From: Candidatus Zixiibacteriota bacterium
Lineage (GTDB): Bacteria > Zixibacteria > MSB-5A5 > GN15 > FEB-12
Direction of reading: 5' to 3'
NCBI GenBank assembly: GCA_024278935.1
Contig: JAJRSF010000007.1
Location: 1-64,000 of the forward strand
Length of the DNA stretch: 64,000 nt
Within the stretch, counting starts at the first letter, position 1. Every line of letters begins with the position of its first letter. Below are positions 1 to 7,396 of this stretch, piece after piece. The notes beneath the pieces are model-generated. The model saw nothing but the letters and a program-made list of their open reading frames with translations. It searched no databases and had not been told where the DNA came from. Both the position numbers and the translations under genes were made by a program.

Positions 1-40
1 AACTGTTCGAAATAAATTTTCGTACAGATATATTTTATCA

Positions 41-70
41 GCAGGTCTCTTCGGAGACCTGCTGTTTTTA
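41..70 (+). terminator. Rho-independent terminator
   Basis: A 9-bp perfect stem, GCAGGTCTC (41-49) with GAGACCTGC (54-62), closes a UUCG tetraloop and is followed by a T-rich run. It would end a plus-strand transcript entering from before the window. Confidence 0.8.
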
Positions 71-95
71 TTATAAGCTATTAGATGCTCCCACT

Positions 96-188
96 ATGTC
101 ATTCCTCCTCCCCCAATGTCATCCCTGCTCCTCCTATGTCATCCCTGCTCCCCCTATGTCATTCCTGCTCCCCCTATGTCATCCCAGC
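96..188. repeat. 20-bp tandem repeat, about five copies
   Basis: The unit ATGTCATCCCTGCTCCCCCT starts at 96, 116, 136, 156 and 176, an exact 20-bp period with a few substitutions. The last copy runs into the hairpin at 181-200. There are no spacers, so this is not a CRISPR array. Confidence 0.85.
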
Positions 189-200
189 GAAGGCTGGGAT
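181..200. repeat. Perfect hairpin at the end of the tandem repeat
   Basis: ATCCCAGC (181-188) pairs with GCTGGGAT (193-200) around a 4-nt loop. It overlaps the left arm of the inverted repeat. The form resembles dispersed GTCATCCCAGC/GCTGGGATCC palindromic elements. Confidence 0.7.
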
Positions 201-228
201 CCAACATTGTTGTTTCAAAAATGGGTTC
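196..228. repeat. Left arm of inverted repeat flanking the RHS cassette
   Basis: This 33-nt segment (GGGATCCAACATTG...ATGGGTTC) returns as its reverse complement at 3247-3278, differing by one T in a homopolymer. The two arms bracket about 3.0 kb holding the RHS genes. Confidence 0.8.
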
Positions 229-328
229 AGTCACATATAAAACACATTCTAAAGGCTGTTTTATTAACCGTTTTTTCCCGGTAAGTAATATATGGTTAAC
301 CTCTTACAACGAAATGGCTTTGCCTTAG

Positions 329-349
329 AAAATGGCTTAAAGCCATTTT
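329..349. repeat. AAAATGGCTT hairpin
   Basis: AAAATGGCTT (329-338) pairs with AAGCCATTTT (340-349) around one base and is followed by a short T run. A degenerate relative of the same words occurs at 3071-3090, on the other side of the RHS cassette. Confidence 0.5.
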
Positions 350-417
350 TGCTCATAAAAATTGTAGACTTCTTGTGCATGCAAAAACTTCCTGTCATTC
401 TGGACTTGATTTTTGTT

Positions 418-500
418 GTGTCGGGTGCTTTCACGCTTTAGCGTGATACACCTGACACACAGTCAGTTCTCAATTCGCTAAAGCGAATAAGGAACTGACT
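418..500. repeat. Two adjacent long two-part hairpins
   Basis: The first (418-458) pairs GTGTCGGGTG with CACCTGACAC and, inside it, TCACGC with GCGTGA. The second (461-500) pairs AGTCAGTTC with GAACTGACT and, inside it, ATTCGC with GCGAAT. Both have an outer stem, a small asymmetric bulge, an inner stem and a TTTA or TAAA loop. The shared architecture suggests members of one structured repeat family. Confidence 0.6.
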
Positions 501-601
501 AAACCATTATGCATAACGGTATTTAGGCATTTGCTTTGAAAGTATATTGAAATTGAGTTGATGGTATAGAATTCACGAAATGTCATTCCCGGGCAAACGG
601 C

Positions 602-1738
602 TTGTTGAAAAAGACCAATCTATCTCATATTTATCCCCTTCGTACCGAGACAATTATCAAATACGTCCGTTCGAAAATTAGCACACAGGTACTGGCAGAA
701 TATAAAGCTTATGAGGGTACCGGACTCCTGCGGAACTTTATCTATGCGGGTTCGGATAGAATCGCTATGATTGATACCAGTGGCAATGTATATTATTACC
801 TCAAAGATCATTTAGGTTCTAATCGAGTTGTTGTGCGAGAAGATGGTGTCGTAATGAACAAATATCCGAGATACTTGGCGTTTGATGAACTTGAGAGTTC
901 AACTGTCTCTGTTGATAATGCATATACATATACAGGTAAACCTCTTGATGACGAACATGGTTTAGACCTCTTCTACTATGGTGCAAGGTATTACGACGGC
1001 GAAGGCAGATTCACACAGATAGATCCAAGTGCCGCTAAATATGTGTATCTTTCTCCTTACGTTTATGCAGCTAATAATCCATTAAAATATATTGATCCTG
1101 ATGGGCGTGATATAGCAAAAGCTATTGACTATTCAGCTGCTTTTGGTGCAAGCCATACACTCCTAATGGTTGGTAACGATAATAATGGGTGGCAAAGTAT
1201 ATCACATGAAAAAACTGGTGGCATAGTTGATATTTTTAGAGCTATAAAAGGTGAGGTTGTTCCTGGAATGGTATTAGTTTCATCAGATGTGTATAAAAGT
1301 ATTGATGGTAATATTTTAACATTGCAACAAATTATAGATAAAAAAGTTGAAGTCGCTAATGGTTACTTTATAAACGAAGCTCTTGTAGTTACGTCTTCAC
1401 AAGAAACAGATGCTATTGCTATTCAATTTGGTCGTTTATTAGGAAATTTACCATATCATCTATATGCTCAAAATTGTGATGGAATTGCTACAGCTCTTGC
1501 TAGACTTGCTGGAATTGATTTTCTTCAATCTAGTATTATACCTAGAATAGCATATAGTCAAAACTTAGAACGGATGAGTGGTTATCAAAGAATGATAAAT
1601 AAACAAGAACAAGCTAAACGAGATAAAGCAAGAATTGGTGTAGGATCATTTGGTAATCAAAATTACCAAGATAGTAGAACAGGGATTGTTACAATTACCT
1701 ATCCTTCTAAAATTCCCATAAAAGATGTTCAAAATTAG
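602..1738 (+). CDS. RHS core fragment with cysteine-hydrolase-like C-terminal domain
   Basis: Residues about 31-166 match the RHS-associated core: YYYLKDHLGSNRVV, the TYTGKPLDDE stretch, LFYYGARYYD, and the terminal YVYAANNPLKYIDPDGRD that normally marks the core/toxin boundary. The N-terminal YD-repeat shell is missing; the open frame begins from a weak TTG with no ribosome site and no upstream RHS homology, so this is a truncated or orphan copy. After PDGRD comes a private C-terminal domain with SHTLLMVGNDNNGW and, later, AQNCDGIATALARLAG. The ordered His and Asn-Cys motifs recall papain-like/NlpC-P60-type hydrolase domains found at the C-termini of polymorphic toxins; that assignment is inference. 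The next gene starts 24 nt downstream and is the natural candidate for an immunity protein. Confidence 0.7.
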   Translation: MLKKTNLSHIYPLRTETIIKYVRSKISTQVLAEYKAYEGTGLLRNFIYAGSDRIAMIDTSGNVYYYLKDHLGSNRVVVREDGVVMNKYPRYLAFDELESSTVSVDNAYTYTGKPLDDEHGLDLFYYGARYYDGEGRFTQIDPSAAKYVYLSPYVYAANNPLKYIDPDGRDIAKAIDYSAAFGASHTLLMVGNDNNGWQSISHEKTGGIVDIFRAIKGEVVPGMVLVSSDVYKSIDGNILTLQQIIDKKVEVANGYFINEALVVTSSQETDAIAIQFGRLLGNLPYHLYAQNCDGIATALARLAGIDFLQSSIIPRIAYSQNLERMSGYQRMINKQEQAKRDKARIGVGSFGNQNYQDSRTGIVTITYPSKIPIKDVQN

Positions 1739-1762
1739 TATTTAAAGAAAGAGAAATAAACA

Positions 1763-2710
1763 ATGAATATTGAAAAGAGTAGTTTTTCTAGGTTTTTTAT
1801 TACTATAGTATCTTTATTCTTCGTTCTATTAGGATGCGACTATACACCTGATAAAATAGAACATATTAATGGTAGTATTGTTTTTACAGGAACAACTCCT
1901 TCAATATATACACCGTCTGCGGGGGAAGTTGTAACATGGACTTGGAATGTTTATGCTGCTAATCCAGGATTTGAATGTAAAATAAAAAATGATACATTGA
2001 TAATTTCGTCAACATTATCACTTTTATTAGAAAATAAACCAGCAAGAAAATCTACTCGTTATTTCTATAAATTTGTTCCCAAAGAGAGATATTTAGAGCC
2101 TATAATGAGATTAAATGATGATAAATACGGATATCATTGGGGTTTAGAATACAATGCTAATTTTGAGACTTATTTGAGTGGATATTCTAGCTCTGATAAA
2201 GCTCCTGTTGATAGCTTTATAACATATAGTTATTCCTTCGAAAATTATGTAAGTAAAAATTTTTACATATCAGATAAAGTGAAAAATAAATTTTATCGTG
2301 TTGTAAATCAAGGTGTTCTATTTTCTGAAAATTGGGAGTCATATTATATTTCTGTTAATGATATGTTAGAAGAAAAAGTACCATTAAAATTCCCAGGACA
2401 AATAATTGCAATATCTAATTTTGGGAATAAACTAATTTATAAAACCGATCATGTTGAAGGTACTTATAAGGATTACTATAAAAAAATCTTATATGATTTC
2501 GATAAAAAAACACACACGGAATTAAAGATTAGTAATGAAATTGCTGATATTTGTTTTTCTCCAGATGATAAGTATCTGGCATATTCTGAAATCACGAGTA
2601 ACTTTAATCATGATATTATGCTACATATCTATGAAATTAAAACTAAATCAGATATTAATACAGGTGTAAGGCTTAACGTTGTGAGTCCTTTAGCAACTTG
2701 GGTGAATTAG
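1763..2710 (+). CDS. Predicted lipoprotein, possible immunity partner of the RHS C-terminal domain
   Basis: It starts with a basic N-terminus, a hydrophobic stretch (residues 11-24) and the lipobox LLGC at about 22-25, so it should be a lipid-anchored envelope protein of 315 aa. I recognise no family. A SPDDKYLAYSE segment near the C-terminus resembles a beta-propeller blade (WD40/TolB-like). It lies between an RHS-CT gene and a displaced RHS core, the slot where immunity genes usually sit. An envelope-anchored immunity protein would suit a toxin acting on the cell wall, but this is inference from position only. Base composition is markedly AT-rich. Confidence 0.55.
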   Translation: MNIEKSSFSRFFITIVSLFFVLLGCDYTPDKIEHINGSIVFTGTTPSIYTPSAGEVVTWTWNVYAANPGFECKIKNDTLIISSTLSLLLENKPARKSTRYFYKFVPKERYLEPIMRLNDDKYGYHWGLEYNANFETYLSGYSSSDKAPVDSFITYSYSFENYVSKNFYISDKVKNKFYRVVNQGVLFSENWESYYISVNDMLEEKVPLKFPGQIIAISNFGNKLIYKTDHVEGTYKDYYKKILYDFDKKTHTELKISNEIADICFSPDDKYLAYSEITSNFNHDIMLHIYEIKTKSDINTGVRLNVVSPLATWVN

Positions 2711-2723
2711 TATCTTTTATTAT

Positions 2724-2954
2724 TTGAATGATCATCTTGGGTCGATACGGGTAATGGTGAAATCCGATGGCACGATTCAGGATAGATATAATCGCTGCTT
2801 AGCCTTTGGTGGTGATGACGGTTCTTCGACAACTTTAAACAACGCTTACAAATATACTGGCAAACCATTCGACGATGAACATAACTTCGACTTGTTCTAC
2901 TACGGAGCTAGGTACTTCTGTGTGAGCAGATGCACTCGTTTACACCCTCTTTAA
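2724..2954 (+). pseudogene. Displaced (orphan) RHS core fragment
   Basis: The RHS-like frame opens directly after the stop of the lipoprotein gene: IFYYLNDHLGSIRVMV, then YKYTGKPFDDEHNFDLFYYGARY. It mirrors residues 60-140 of the first RHS gene, including at the DNA level in TATTATT...GATCAT. It lacks a true start (TTG) and loses homology right after GARY, giving an unrelated 11-residue tail and a stop. This is the usual appearance of an old RHS tip displaced when a new C-terminal/immunity cassette was inserted. Confidence 0.75.
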
Positions 2955-3112
2955 TTTTTCAAAAATGATACCACTTCCCCCCTCTTTCACATCACATCGC
3001 ATAGAATGAACAACTTAATATTGAGAGAGAAATTTTGTATGTACAAAAAGGCTACAAATAATATTAGTGAAAATGGGTTAAGCCATTTTTACAGGCTAAG
3101 CCATTTCCCCGT

Positions 3113-3133
3113 AACCCCCAGTGGGGGTTTTAT
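3113..3133 (+). terminator. Terminator-like hairpin after the RHS cassette
   Basis: AACCCCC (3113-3119) pairs with GGGGGTT (3123-3129) around AGT and is followed by TTTA. It would terminate plus-strand transcription leaving the RHS genes. Confidence 0.5.
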
Positions 3134-3181
3134 TTATATCGTAAAATGTAGGAAAAACAGAAGTTTTAGGTTCCCTTTATA

Positions 3182-3200
3182 TGCGAAACGAACCCATTTT
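3182..3200. repeat. 19-bp direct repeat, copy 1
   Basis: TGCGAAACGAACCCATTTT is repeated exactly at 3239-3257. The second copy merges into the right inverted-repeat arm, so part of the arm sequence exists three times in the window. Confidence 0.75.
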
Positions 3201-3238
3201 ATGAGCAGTACCGATGATAACAAAACAGGCAAAGCCTG

Positions 3239-3257
3239 TGCGAAACGAACCCATTTT
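3239..3257. repeat. 19-bp direct repeat, copy 2
   Basis: Exact second copy of the word at 3182-3200. Its last 11 nt form the start of the right arm of the inverted repeat. Confidence 0.75.
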
Positions 3258-3278
3258 GAAACAACAATGTTGGATCCC
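3247..3278. repeat. Right arm of inverted repeat flanking the RHS cassette
   Basis: Reverse complement of 196-228 with a single T deletion in the homopolymer. It is followed by a palindrome (3274-3311), just as the left arm overlaps the palindrome at 181-200. Confidence 0.8.
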
Positions 3279-3311
3279 CGATGTGCCTGCAGGCACGATC
3301 AAGTCGGGGAT
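3274..3311. repeat. GC-rich two-part palindrome
   Basis: ATCCCCGA (3274-3281) pairs with TCGGGGAT (3304-3311); inside lies GTGCCTGCAGGCAC, itself a perfect 14-bp palindrome. A second palindrome, CCCCGTG/CACGGGG (3333-3339 with 3345-3351), follows. Both resemble the common GTCATTC/GGATCC intergenic repeats. Confidence 0.6.
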
Positions 3312-3407
3312 TGTTTATTTATGAATTCTGGACCCCGTGTCAAGCACGGGGAGGTTTGAGGGAATGACAGTAGAAGTTGGGATGGCTGGTGTATTGTAAA
3401 GTAAATA

Positions 3408-3438
3408 TAAAAAAAGAGGTTCACGTTAATGAACCTCT
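3408..3438 (-). terminator. Terminator of the riboflavin/nusB operon
   Basis: On the minus strand, AGAGGTTCA pairs with TGAACCTCT (3430-3438 with 3415-3423) and is followed by a run of seven Ts. It lies 24 nt after the nusB stop codon. Confidence 0.8.
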
Positions 3439-3461
3439 AGATATTAACTATAATCGTAAAA

Positions 3462-3887
3462 TTATTCTTGGGTTGGTTGGTTTTGCTTTTTGATAAAGCT
3501 ATCTAGAATACCATTGATAAACTGCGATGATTTCTTAGTAGAAAACTCTTTGGCAAGTTCGATAGCTTCGTTTAAAACAACTTTGACAGGAACATCGATA
3601 AACATAGTAAGTTCTGTCATCGCCATTCTCATAATGTTTTTATCAATAAAAGCAATCCGTTCAATTTTCCAATTTTCAGCAAGTGCCGAAATATGTTCAT
3701 CCATCTCAATAGATTTTTCAACAACCGCATTCAATAAATCTGTAGCAAATTTTCGATGTTGCTCTTTGAGACCTTCTTTGTTAGCGATAGCATCAAAGGC
3801 ATCATCTAATTCCTGTTCGGCATGTTCAACTGCGTACAAAGTTTGCAGAACAACAATCCGAGCTAAATGTCTGGGGGCTTCTGACAT
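3462..3887 (-). CDS. nusB: Transcription antitermination protein NusB
   Basis: NusB binds boxA RNA with S10 and supports rRNA antitermination. The 141-residue all-alpha protein is the usual length: RHLARIVVLQTLYAVEH near the N-terminus, and the family signature VPVKVVLNEAIELAKEFS with INGILDSF near the C-terminus. Its ATG shares an A with the ribH stop (TAATG), so it is translationally coupled as the last gene of the riboflavin operon. The ribH-nusB pair is conserved in many bacteria. A terminator follows. Confidence 0.95.
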   Translation of the reverse strand: MSEAPRHLARIVVLQTLYAVEHAEQELDDAFDAIANKEGLKEQHRKFATDLLNAVVEKSIEMDEHISALAENWKIERIAFIDKNIMRMAMTELTMFIDVPVKVVLNEAIELAKEFSTKKSSQFINGILDSFIKKQNQPTQE

Positions 3888-4360
3888 TAGGCACCTATCG
3901 TTTCATAAAGGTTAATCATTTCAATTGCAGCAGCGGCAGCATCCCAACCCTTGTTACCTGCTTTAGTTCCTGCACGTTCGATTGCTTGTTCGATAGTATC
4001 GGTTGTGACTACACCATAGATAACAGGTTTGCCTGAATCCATTCCAATTTTAGCGATACCTTTGGCAGACTCGGCTGAGATAAAATCAAAATGAGGTGTC
4101 GCACCGCGGATAATAGCACCAAGACAGATAACAGCATCGTTATCTTTTTTCTCGGCAAGCTTTGCCGCGACATACGGAATTTCAAACGCTCCCGGCACAT
4201 AGGCAACCGATATTTGATCTTCATCGGCACCATGACGCTTGAGACAATCGATAGCACCTTCAAGCAGTTTATCTGTTAAGAAATTATTAAAACGGCTGAC
4301 TACTATGACAAACCGCTTCCCTTTGGCATCAAGATGCCCTTCTAGTTTTTTAAATGACAT
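3887..4360 (-). CDS. ribH: 6,7-dimethyl-8-ribityllumazine synthase
   Basis: RibH condenses 5-amino-6-ribitylamino-uracil with 3,4-dihydroxy-2-butanone 4-phosphate, the penultimate step of riboflavin synthesis, and forms 60-mer or pentameric shells. Motifs: [26 protein letters not shown], and [16 protein letters not shown] with the catalytic His. A longer frame exists from a TTG at 4372, but a GGAG ribosome site lies about 7 nt before the ATG at 4360 (MSFKKLEG), so I use that start (157 aa). It lies 13 nt after ribAB. Confidence 0.95.
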   Translation of the reverse strand: MSFKKLEGHLDAKGKRFVIVVSRFNNFLTDKLLEGAIDCLKRHGADEDQISVAYVPGAFEIPYVAAKLAEKKDNDAVICLGAIIRGATPHFDFISAESAKGIAKIGMDSGKPVIYGVVTTDTIEQAIERAGTKAGNKGWDAAAAAIEMINLYETIGA

Positions 4361-4373
4361 ATATAACTCCAAT

Positions 4374-5603
4374 CTATTTCAAATTAAGCAAATGACCAAG
4401 TTTATCCCGCTTCGTTTCTAAATAGGCATAGTTGGCATCGTTCGGGGGAATTTCAAGTGAGACTCTTTCGGTTACTTCAAGTCCGTATCCTTTGAGTCCT
4501 ATAATTTTTTTCGGGTTGTTCGTGATTAAACGAATCGAGGTCAAACCTAAGTCAGCAAGAATTTGAGCACCTACGCCGTAGTCACGCAAGTCGGCTTCGA
4601 AACCAAGCTCTTCGTTTGCTTCGACAGTATCTCTACCCTGTTCCTGCAGTTTGTAAGCGAGAAGTTTATTGGCAAGTCCGATTCCTCGTCCTTCTTGACG
4701 CATATACAAAACGACCCCTTCGCCGGCTTCTTCAACCATCTGCATTGATTTCTCAAGTTGTTTTCCGCAATCACATCGACAAGAACCAAAGACATCACCG
4801 GTAAGACACATTGAATGCACTCTTACAAGGACATCTTTTTTGCCTGCGATATTTCCTTTGACAAGGGCTAAATGATGATGGTCGTCAATTTCAGATTTGT
4901 AAAGATGTAGTTGGAAATCACCATTTTCAGTCGGCATGTCTACATCGGTAACTTTTTCAATCAGACATTCAGTTTCATGTCGGTATGCAATCAAATCTTT
5001 GATAGTGATAATTTTGAGTTTGTGTTGTTCAGCAAATTCAAGAAGACGTGGGACACGTTTCATAGAACCGTCATCATCCATAATCTCACACATGACACCA
5101 CTCGGTTTGAGACCTGCCAAACGAGGAAGATCCGATGATGCTTCGGTATGTCCGGCACGAGTTAAGACGCCACCTTTGACTGCTTTGATAGGGAAAATAT
5201 GCCCGGGACGAGCGAGGTCTTCTGGGACAGTGTCTGATGCTACGATAGGTTGGATTGTGATAGACCTATCCGATGCTGAGATTCCTGTTGTGGTGTCTTT
5301 GAGGGCATCGACAGAAACAGTAAACCGAGTGCCAAGGCGAGCAGTGTTGTCGTCTACCATCGGGTAAAGTTTCAGTTCTTTGATACGTTCTTCGGTTAAG
5401 CTGACACAAATAAGTCCACGCCCGTATGTCGCAAAAAAGTTAACTGATTCAGGCGTTACTTTTTCTGAAGCCATGATAAGATCGCCTTCGTTTTCACGAT
5501 CTTCATCATCGACAACAACGATAAATTCTCCCGCTTTGATTGCTTCAATCGCTTCGGGAATTGTGTTAAATAATCTATTTTCGCGTTTCATGGTTTTTAC
5601 CAT
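4374..5603 (-). CDS. ribBA: Bifunctional DHBP synthase / GTP cyclohydrolase II
   Basis: The N-terminal half (to about 205) is the RibB domain that makes the four-carbon unit from ribulose 5-phosphate: [35 protein letters not shown]. The C-terminal half is RibA, opening the GTP imidazole ring: the Zn-binding [15 protein letters not shown], then [26 protein letters not shown] and ITNNPKK. The usual HSECLTGD reads HSMCLTGD here (Glu to Met next to the first Zn cysteine), and an extra Cys precedes RCDCG. The ATG at 5603 overlaps the ribE stop by 7 nt; an internal ATG at 5591 is an alternative start. Confidence 0.95.
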   Translation of the reverse strand: MVKTMKRENRLFNTIPEAIEAIKAGEFIVVVDDEDRENEGDLIMASEKVTPESVNFFATYGRGLICVSLTEERIKELKLYPMVDDNTARLGTRFTVSVDALKDTTTGISASDRSITIQPIVASDTVPEDLARPGHIFPIKAVKGGVLTRAGHTEASSDLPRLAGLKPSGVMCEIMDDDGSMKRVPRLLEFAEQHKLKIITIKDLIAYRHETECLIEKVTDVDMPTENGDFQLHLYKSEIDDHHHLALVKGNIAGKKDVLVRVHSMCLTGDVFGSCRCDCGKQLEKSMQMVEEAGEGVVLYMRQEGRGIGLANKLLAYKLQEQGRDTVEANEELGFEADLRDYGVGAQILADLGLTSIRLITNNPKKIIGLKGYGLEVTERVSLEIPPNDANYAYLETKRDKLGHLLNLK

Positions 5604-6229
5604 CCGCTTTCTAAAAGTTTATCTATAGTGAGTGATTTATTTTCTTTTTGTAATGCTTTAGCTATATATTTGCCGACCATATCAAATTCTAAATTGATAA
5701 GATCGTTTTGTTTTAATTTTGATAGAGTTGTTTTCTGTTCAGTATGAGGAATAATATTTACCGATAAGTTTCCGCTTGAAATTTTATTTATAGTAAGTGA
5801 TACACCATTGATAGCGATAGAGCCTTTTTCAATTACTAAGTTATCAAAGCTTGGATCATAGGTAACATTTATTTCCAAAGAGTTCCCGACAGGCAGAATA
5901 GATTTTATTTTCCCACGACAATCAATATGCCCGGATACCATATGCCCGCCCATACGTCCGCCAAGTCTCATAGCCCGTTCCAAATTAAGGAACTGTCCTG
6001 TTTTGTATTGTGCGATGATAGTCCGTTCGGCAGTCTCGAGGGATGCTTCGACGGTGAAAATTATATTGTCATACGATGTTACTGTGAGACAGGCGCCATC
6101 AATAGCTATTGATTCGCCAAGCTCAAGTTCCGATACAGGGAATGATGATTGTATCTGGAAAACTTTGTAATCGTTTTTGGCAGAGATGCTTGGTAGTGTT
6201 CCGATAGTTTCTATAAGTCCGGTAAACAT
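5597..6229 (-). CDS. ribE: Riboflavin synthase, alpha chain
   Basis: RibE dismutates two lumazine molecules to riboflavin. The 210-aa protein has two tandem lumazine-binding barrels: MFTGLIETIG at the start with IAIDGACLTV, then MVSGHIDCRG and IAINGVSLTINKI in the second half. I use the ATG at 6229 (MFTGL, the invariant N-terminus), which overlaps the ribD stop as TAATG, rather than a frame opening 5 codons earlier. Confidence 0.95.
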   Translation of the reverse strand: MFTGLIETIGTLPSISAKNDYKVFQIQSSFPVSELELGESIAIDGACLTVTSYDNIIFTVEASLETAERTIIAQYKTGQFLNLERAMRLGGRMGGHMVSGHIDCRGKIKSILPVGNSLEINVTYDPSFDNLVIEKGSIAINGVSLTINKISSGNLSVNIIPHTEQKTTLSKLKQNDLINLEFDMVGKYIAKALQKENKSLTIDKLLESGW

Positions 6230-7326
6230 TATGCTTTCCCCCACTTTGGGTAGCCAACCAAAATAGTGTCAACACCTAAATTAAAAGTATAGTGTTTGTC
6301 GAATTCTACCATATCGGTTAGTTGATTTATTCGGAATGAACCAAAGCTCTCAATCCCTTTACCCATAATTTTTGGTACCGTAACTAAGATAATTTTATCG
6401 ACTAATTGCTGGACAATCAATGAAGATGCAAGTTTTGCTCCACCCTCACAAAGAGTAGAATTGATATTAAACTGATATGCTTTTTCAAGAAAGTCATGCA
6501 AGTCGAGTTGTCTGTTTTTTGATTTAAGCGACCATGTGATAACTTTGTTGGTTGCATGAGAAAAAGTTTTCAAAGACTTCTCTGTTGATGCGATAATGGT
6601 TTTATAGTCATCGTTGTTTTTTAGAAGATTCAATGATGAATCAATTTTCAAAGAATTCGAGAGTAAAATCCGATATGGGTTATTCCCTTTTGTAAGACGG
6701 ACTGTCAAACTTGGATTATCATGCTGGGCAGTTTGAGTACCAACAACAACAGCATCAGAGTTTGCTCGAAGTGTATGGACATATTTTAAAGACTGCTTAG
6801 ATGAAAGGTATTTTGATTCGTTTGACAGTGTCGCAATTTTACCATCTAAAGTTTGAGCAAGTTTTAACGTTACAAAAGGTCGTTTGTTTTGCTGTGAGAA
6901 AAAGTAAGTATCATTGATATAATAAGACTCATCTTTTAGAATGTTTACAGTTACTTCAATACCAGCTTTTCTAAGTTGACGGATACCTTTGCCATTGACT
7001 TTTTTATTAGGATCTTTGATTCCAACGATAACTTTTTTAATTTTACTTTTGATAAGAGCTTCTGTGCATGGTCCTGTTCGACCGGTATGACAACAAGGTT
7101 CCAAGTTGACATACAAAGTAGCCCCTGCAATTGATGAATGTGCGTTTTTAATTGCAACTATTTCGGCGTGATCTTTGCCTGCTGCTTTATGAAATCCTTC
7201 GCCAATGATTTTACTGTTTTTGACAATAATAGCACCAACTAAAGGATTCGGAAAAGTTGAACCTCTTCCTTTTTCAGCGAGTTTTAAGGCTCTTGCCATA
7301 TATGTTTTGTCTGCTATCGCAGTCAT
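6229..7326 (-). CDS. ribD: Bifunctional deaminase/reductase RibD
   Basis: RibD deaminates the pyrimidine from GTP cyclohydrolase II and then reduces the ribose side chain with NADPH. The N-terminal cytidine-deaminase-like domain shows PNPLVGAIIV, HAEIVAI and the Zn-binding EPCCHTGRTGPC. The C-terminal reductase domain (about 145-365) begins RPFVTLKLAQTLDGKIA and ends with VPKIMGKG. It is the first gene of the operon, and its ATG follows the U-run of the riboswitch terminator directly. The only SD-like GGGG lies in the terminator stem, 10 nt before the ATG. Confidence 0.95.
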   Translation of the reverse strand: MTAIADKTYMARALKLAEKGRGSTFPNPLVGAIIVKNSKIIGEGFHKAAGKDHAEIVAIKNAHSSIAGATLYVNLEPCCHTGRTGPCTEALIKSKIKKVIVGIKDPNKKVNGKGIRQLRKAGIEVTVNILKDESYYINDTYFFSQQNKRPFVTLKLAQTLDGKIATLSNESKYLSSKQSLKYVHTLRANSDAVVVGTQTAQHDNPSLTVRLTKGNNPYRILLSNSLKIDSSLNLLKNNDDYKTIIASTEKSLKTFSHATNKVITWSLKSKNRQLDLHDFLEKAYQFNINSTLCEGGAKLASSLIVQQLVDKIILVTVPKIMGKGIESFGSFRINQLTDMVEFDKHYTFNLGVDTILVGYPKWGKA

Positions 7327-7360
7327 AAAAAATACCCCAAACGGACATATTTCGGGGCAT
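7327..7360 (-). terminator. Riboswitch-controlled terminator before ribD
   Basis: On the minus strand ATGCCCC (7354-7360) pairs with GGGGTAT (7332-7338), followed by six Ts that end at the ribD ATG. The upstream arm GCCCCGAA (7351-7358) is an exact complement of TTCGGGGC in the 5' strand of the FMN aptamer (7504-7511 region), so an antiterminator and the terminator are mutually exclusive. Confidence 0.75.
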
Positions 7361-7396
7361 AGCGAAATGGTACAGATATACCACTGCTCTGATACA

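Larger units (their letters stand above)
1..601. other. Repeat-rich region without a gene
   Basis: No convincing gene lies here. The short open frames in 96-328 are made of the tandem repeat and have no protein-like character. The stretch holds a terminator (41-70), a 20-bp tandem repeat (96-188), a perfect hairpin (181-200), one arm of a 33-nt inverted repeat (196-228), a small hairpin (329-349) and two large neighbouring hairpins (418-500). The phrase GTCATTC(C/T) recurs, as in the dispersed GTCATTCC... palindromic repeats common in bacterial intergenic DNA. Confidence 0.7.
2955..3461. other. Repeat-rich region without a gene
   Basis: The 117-codon frame at 3006-3359 is composed of repeats and hairpins and is not credible as a protein. 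The region holds a terminator-like hairpin (3113-3133), a 19-bp direct repeat (3182-3200, 3239-3257), the right inverted-repeat arm (3247-3278), two GC-rich palindromes (3274-3311, 3333-3351) and the minus-strand terminator of the riboflavin operon (3408-3438). Confidence 0.7.

Noticed and set aside
96-188. CRISPR-like array
   Set aside because: The 20-bp units abut directly with no spacers and no cas genes are present.
96-328. Two overlapping open frames on the plus strand
   Set aside because: They are built from the 20-bp tandem repeat, share one stretch of DNA in two frames, and lack a ribosome site or homology.
3006-3359. 117-codon plus-strand open frame
   Set aside because: It runs across palindromes and direct repeats (3071-3090, 3182-3257, 3274-3351) and has no protein-like pattern.
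4936-5367. 143-codon plus-strand frame opposite ribBA
   Set aside because: Antisense shadow of a conserved enzyme gene.
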